Below, in pieces: positions 63,676 to 64,000 of a DNA stretch of 64,000 nucleotides. The DNA is from Saliterribacillus persicus. GTDB lineage: Bacteria > Bacillota > Bacilli > Bacillales > Amphibacillaceae. How positions within the stretch are numbered: the stretch's first letter is position 1; the number at the start of each line of letters is the position of its first letter. A model generated the notes under the pieces. That model did not search any database. It was not told the DNA's origin and worked only from the letters and a program-made list of their open reading frames with translations. The position numbers were made by a program, and so were the translations under genes. The stretch is from assembly GCF_003337485.1 (NCBI RefSeq), contig NZ_QPJJ01000005.1, forward strand, positions 22,762 to 86,761, written 5' to 3'.

Positions 63676-64000
63676 TTATTCTGTTGTAACTTCACCAGTT
63701 ACTTCGCCCGCAACAGTGGCATTTGCTTCAACATCTGCATTTGCGAATGTTAAATTCCCATCAATGGTAGCTGTTTCATCTAATGTAAAGCCATCAGCGT
63801 CTACTACTACATCACCTTTTACTGTTCCACCTTGAATCTTTGTATTTTCACTTTCAATTGTTAATTTTGGTACTTCAATTGTAAAACTTGCTGTAATATT
63901 ACGATCTTCATCTTGCTCATATGGTGCAATTTTACGATAAATATCTGCTTCCGGATCATCTTTATCATGGAATTGACCTGCTACTACTAATTCTTCTTTC
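63676..64000 (-). CDS. Beta-repeat lipoprotein, copy 2 (partial)
   Basis: The C-terminal 107 codons of a second lipoprotein; the start lies beyond the right edge. The visible part (KEELVVAGQFHDKDDPEADI and onward to EVTGEVTTE) is about 85% the same as copy 1 by eye. The stop is TAA at 63676-63678. Signal and lipobox cannot be seen but are expected. Same strand as copy 1, about 200 bases upstream of it. Confidence 0.75.
   Translation of the reverse strand, partial: KEELVVAGQFHDKDDPEADIYRKIAPYEQDEDRNITASFTIEVPKLTIESENTKIQGGTVKGDVVVDADGFTLDETATIDGNLTFANADVEANATVAGEVTGEVTTE

Larger units (their letters stand above)
62863..64000. repeat. Tandem gene duplication (lipoprotein plus hairpin)
   Basis: Two direct repeats, 62863-about 63230 and 63639-64000, each comprising a terminator hairpin and the 3' part of a lipoprotein gene. 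The DNA is closely similar over the aligned length. It suggests a recent tandem duplication, with copy 2 continuing beyond the window. Confidence 0.7.

Overview
The window reads as chromosome of a low-GC, endospore-forming Gram-positive bacterium of the Bacillaceae. The evidence is AT-rich coding sequence, strong AGGAGG-type ribosome sites, frequent TTG/GTG starts, lipobox lipoproteins, spoVAC-spoVAD-spoVAE, a Spo0E-type phosphatase, a YteA-type protein, a T-box leader, CIRCE, and probable CodY, TnrA, Rex and SigB sites. A halotolerant genus related to Oceanobacillus, Virgibacillus or Gracilibacillus is my guess. No rRNA, tRNA, IS element, prophage or CRISPR array was seen.

Layout. 1-5.5 kb: housekeeping genes (edge of a possible CBS-domain gene, Tat-exported phosphoesterase, SCO1-like lipoprotein, YkyB, PatA-type aminotransferase), a small spo0E-like gene, and a PilZ protein paired with a type I signal peptidase. 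5.6-9.4 kb: an envelope cassette of zinc-ribbon membrane protein, HtrA-like protease, lipoprotein and nitroreductase. 10-12.4 kb: a short spoVA operon for spore dipicolinate channels. 14.2-22.9 kb: the branched-chain amino acid operon ilvBNC-leuABCD behind a leucine-type T-box and a CodY-like box. 25.2-27.2 kb: htpG under a perfect CIRCE element. 28-35 kb: a diguanylate cyclase, a lactonase, small membrane proteins, and a GntR-ABC transporter operon that ends in an ECF sigma factor. 35.9-42.5 kb: nitrite reductase (nirB, nirD) with all siroheme steps (sumT, sirC, sirB) and a TrpD2-like gene, behind a TnrA-like site. 42.8-46.1 kb: a SpoIIE-type phosphatase, Jag_N-FapA and STAS module. 47-50 kb: small genes, a hydroxyacid dehydrogenase, a PPDK regulator and a SigB-type pfpI gene.

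50.3-59 kb is the most striking region. Two divergent operons match the flavin-based extracellular electron transfer (EET) locus described in Listeria. Leftward lie fmnB (ApbE flavin transferase), dmkA (UbiA prenyltransferase), ecfA1, ecfA2 and ecfT. Rightward lie ndh2, eetA, eetB and dmkB. A near-perfect Rex operator sits on the start site of the leftward promoter, which suggests control by NADH/NAD+. The flavin-carrying lipoprotein PplA and the riboflavin S-component are not in the window.

The right end holds an MFS transporter with a cre-like site over its promoter, a VOC protein, a large membrane-anchored protein, and two near-identical tandem lipoprotein genes; the second runs off the edge. 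Many starts listed here were moved downstream of the longest ORF because the Shine-Dalgarno sequence lies inside the extended ORF.
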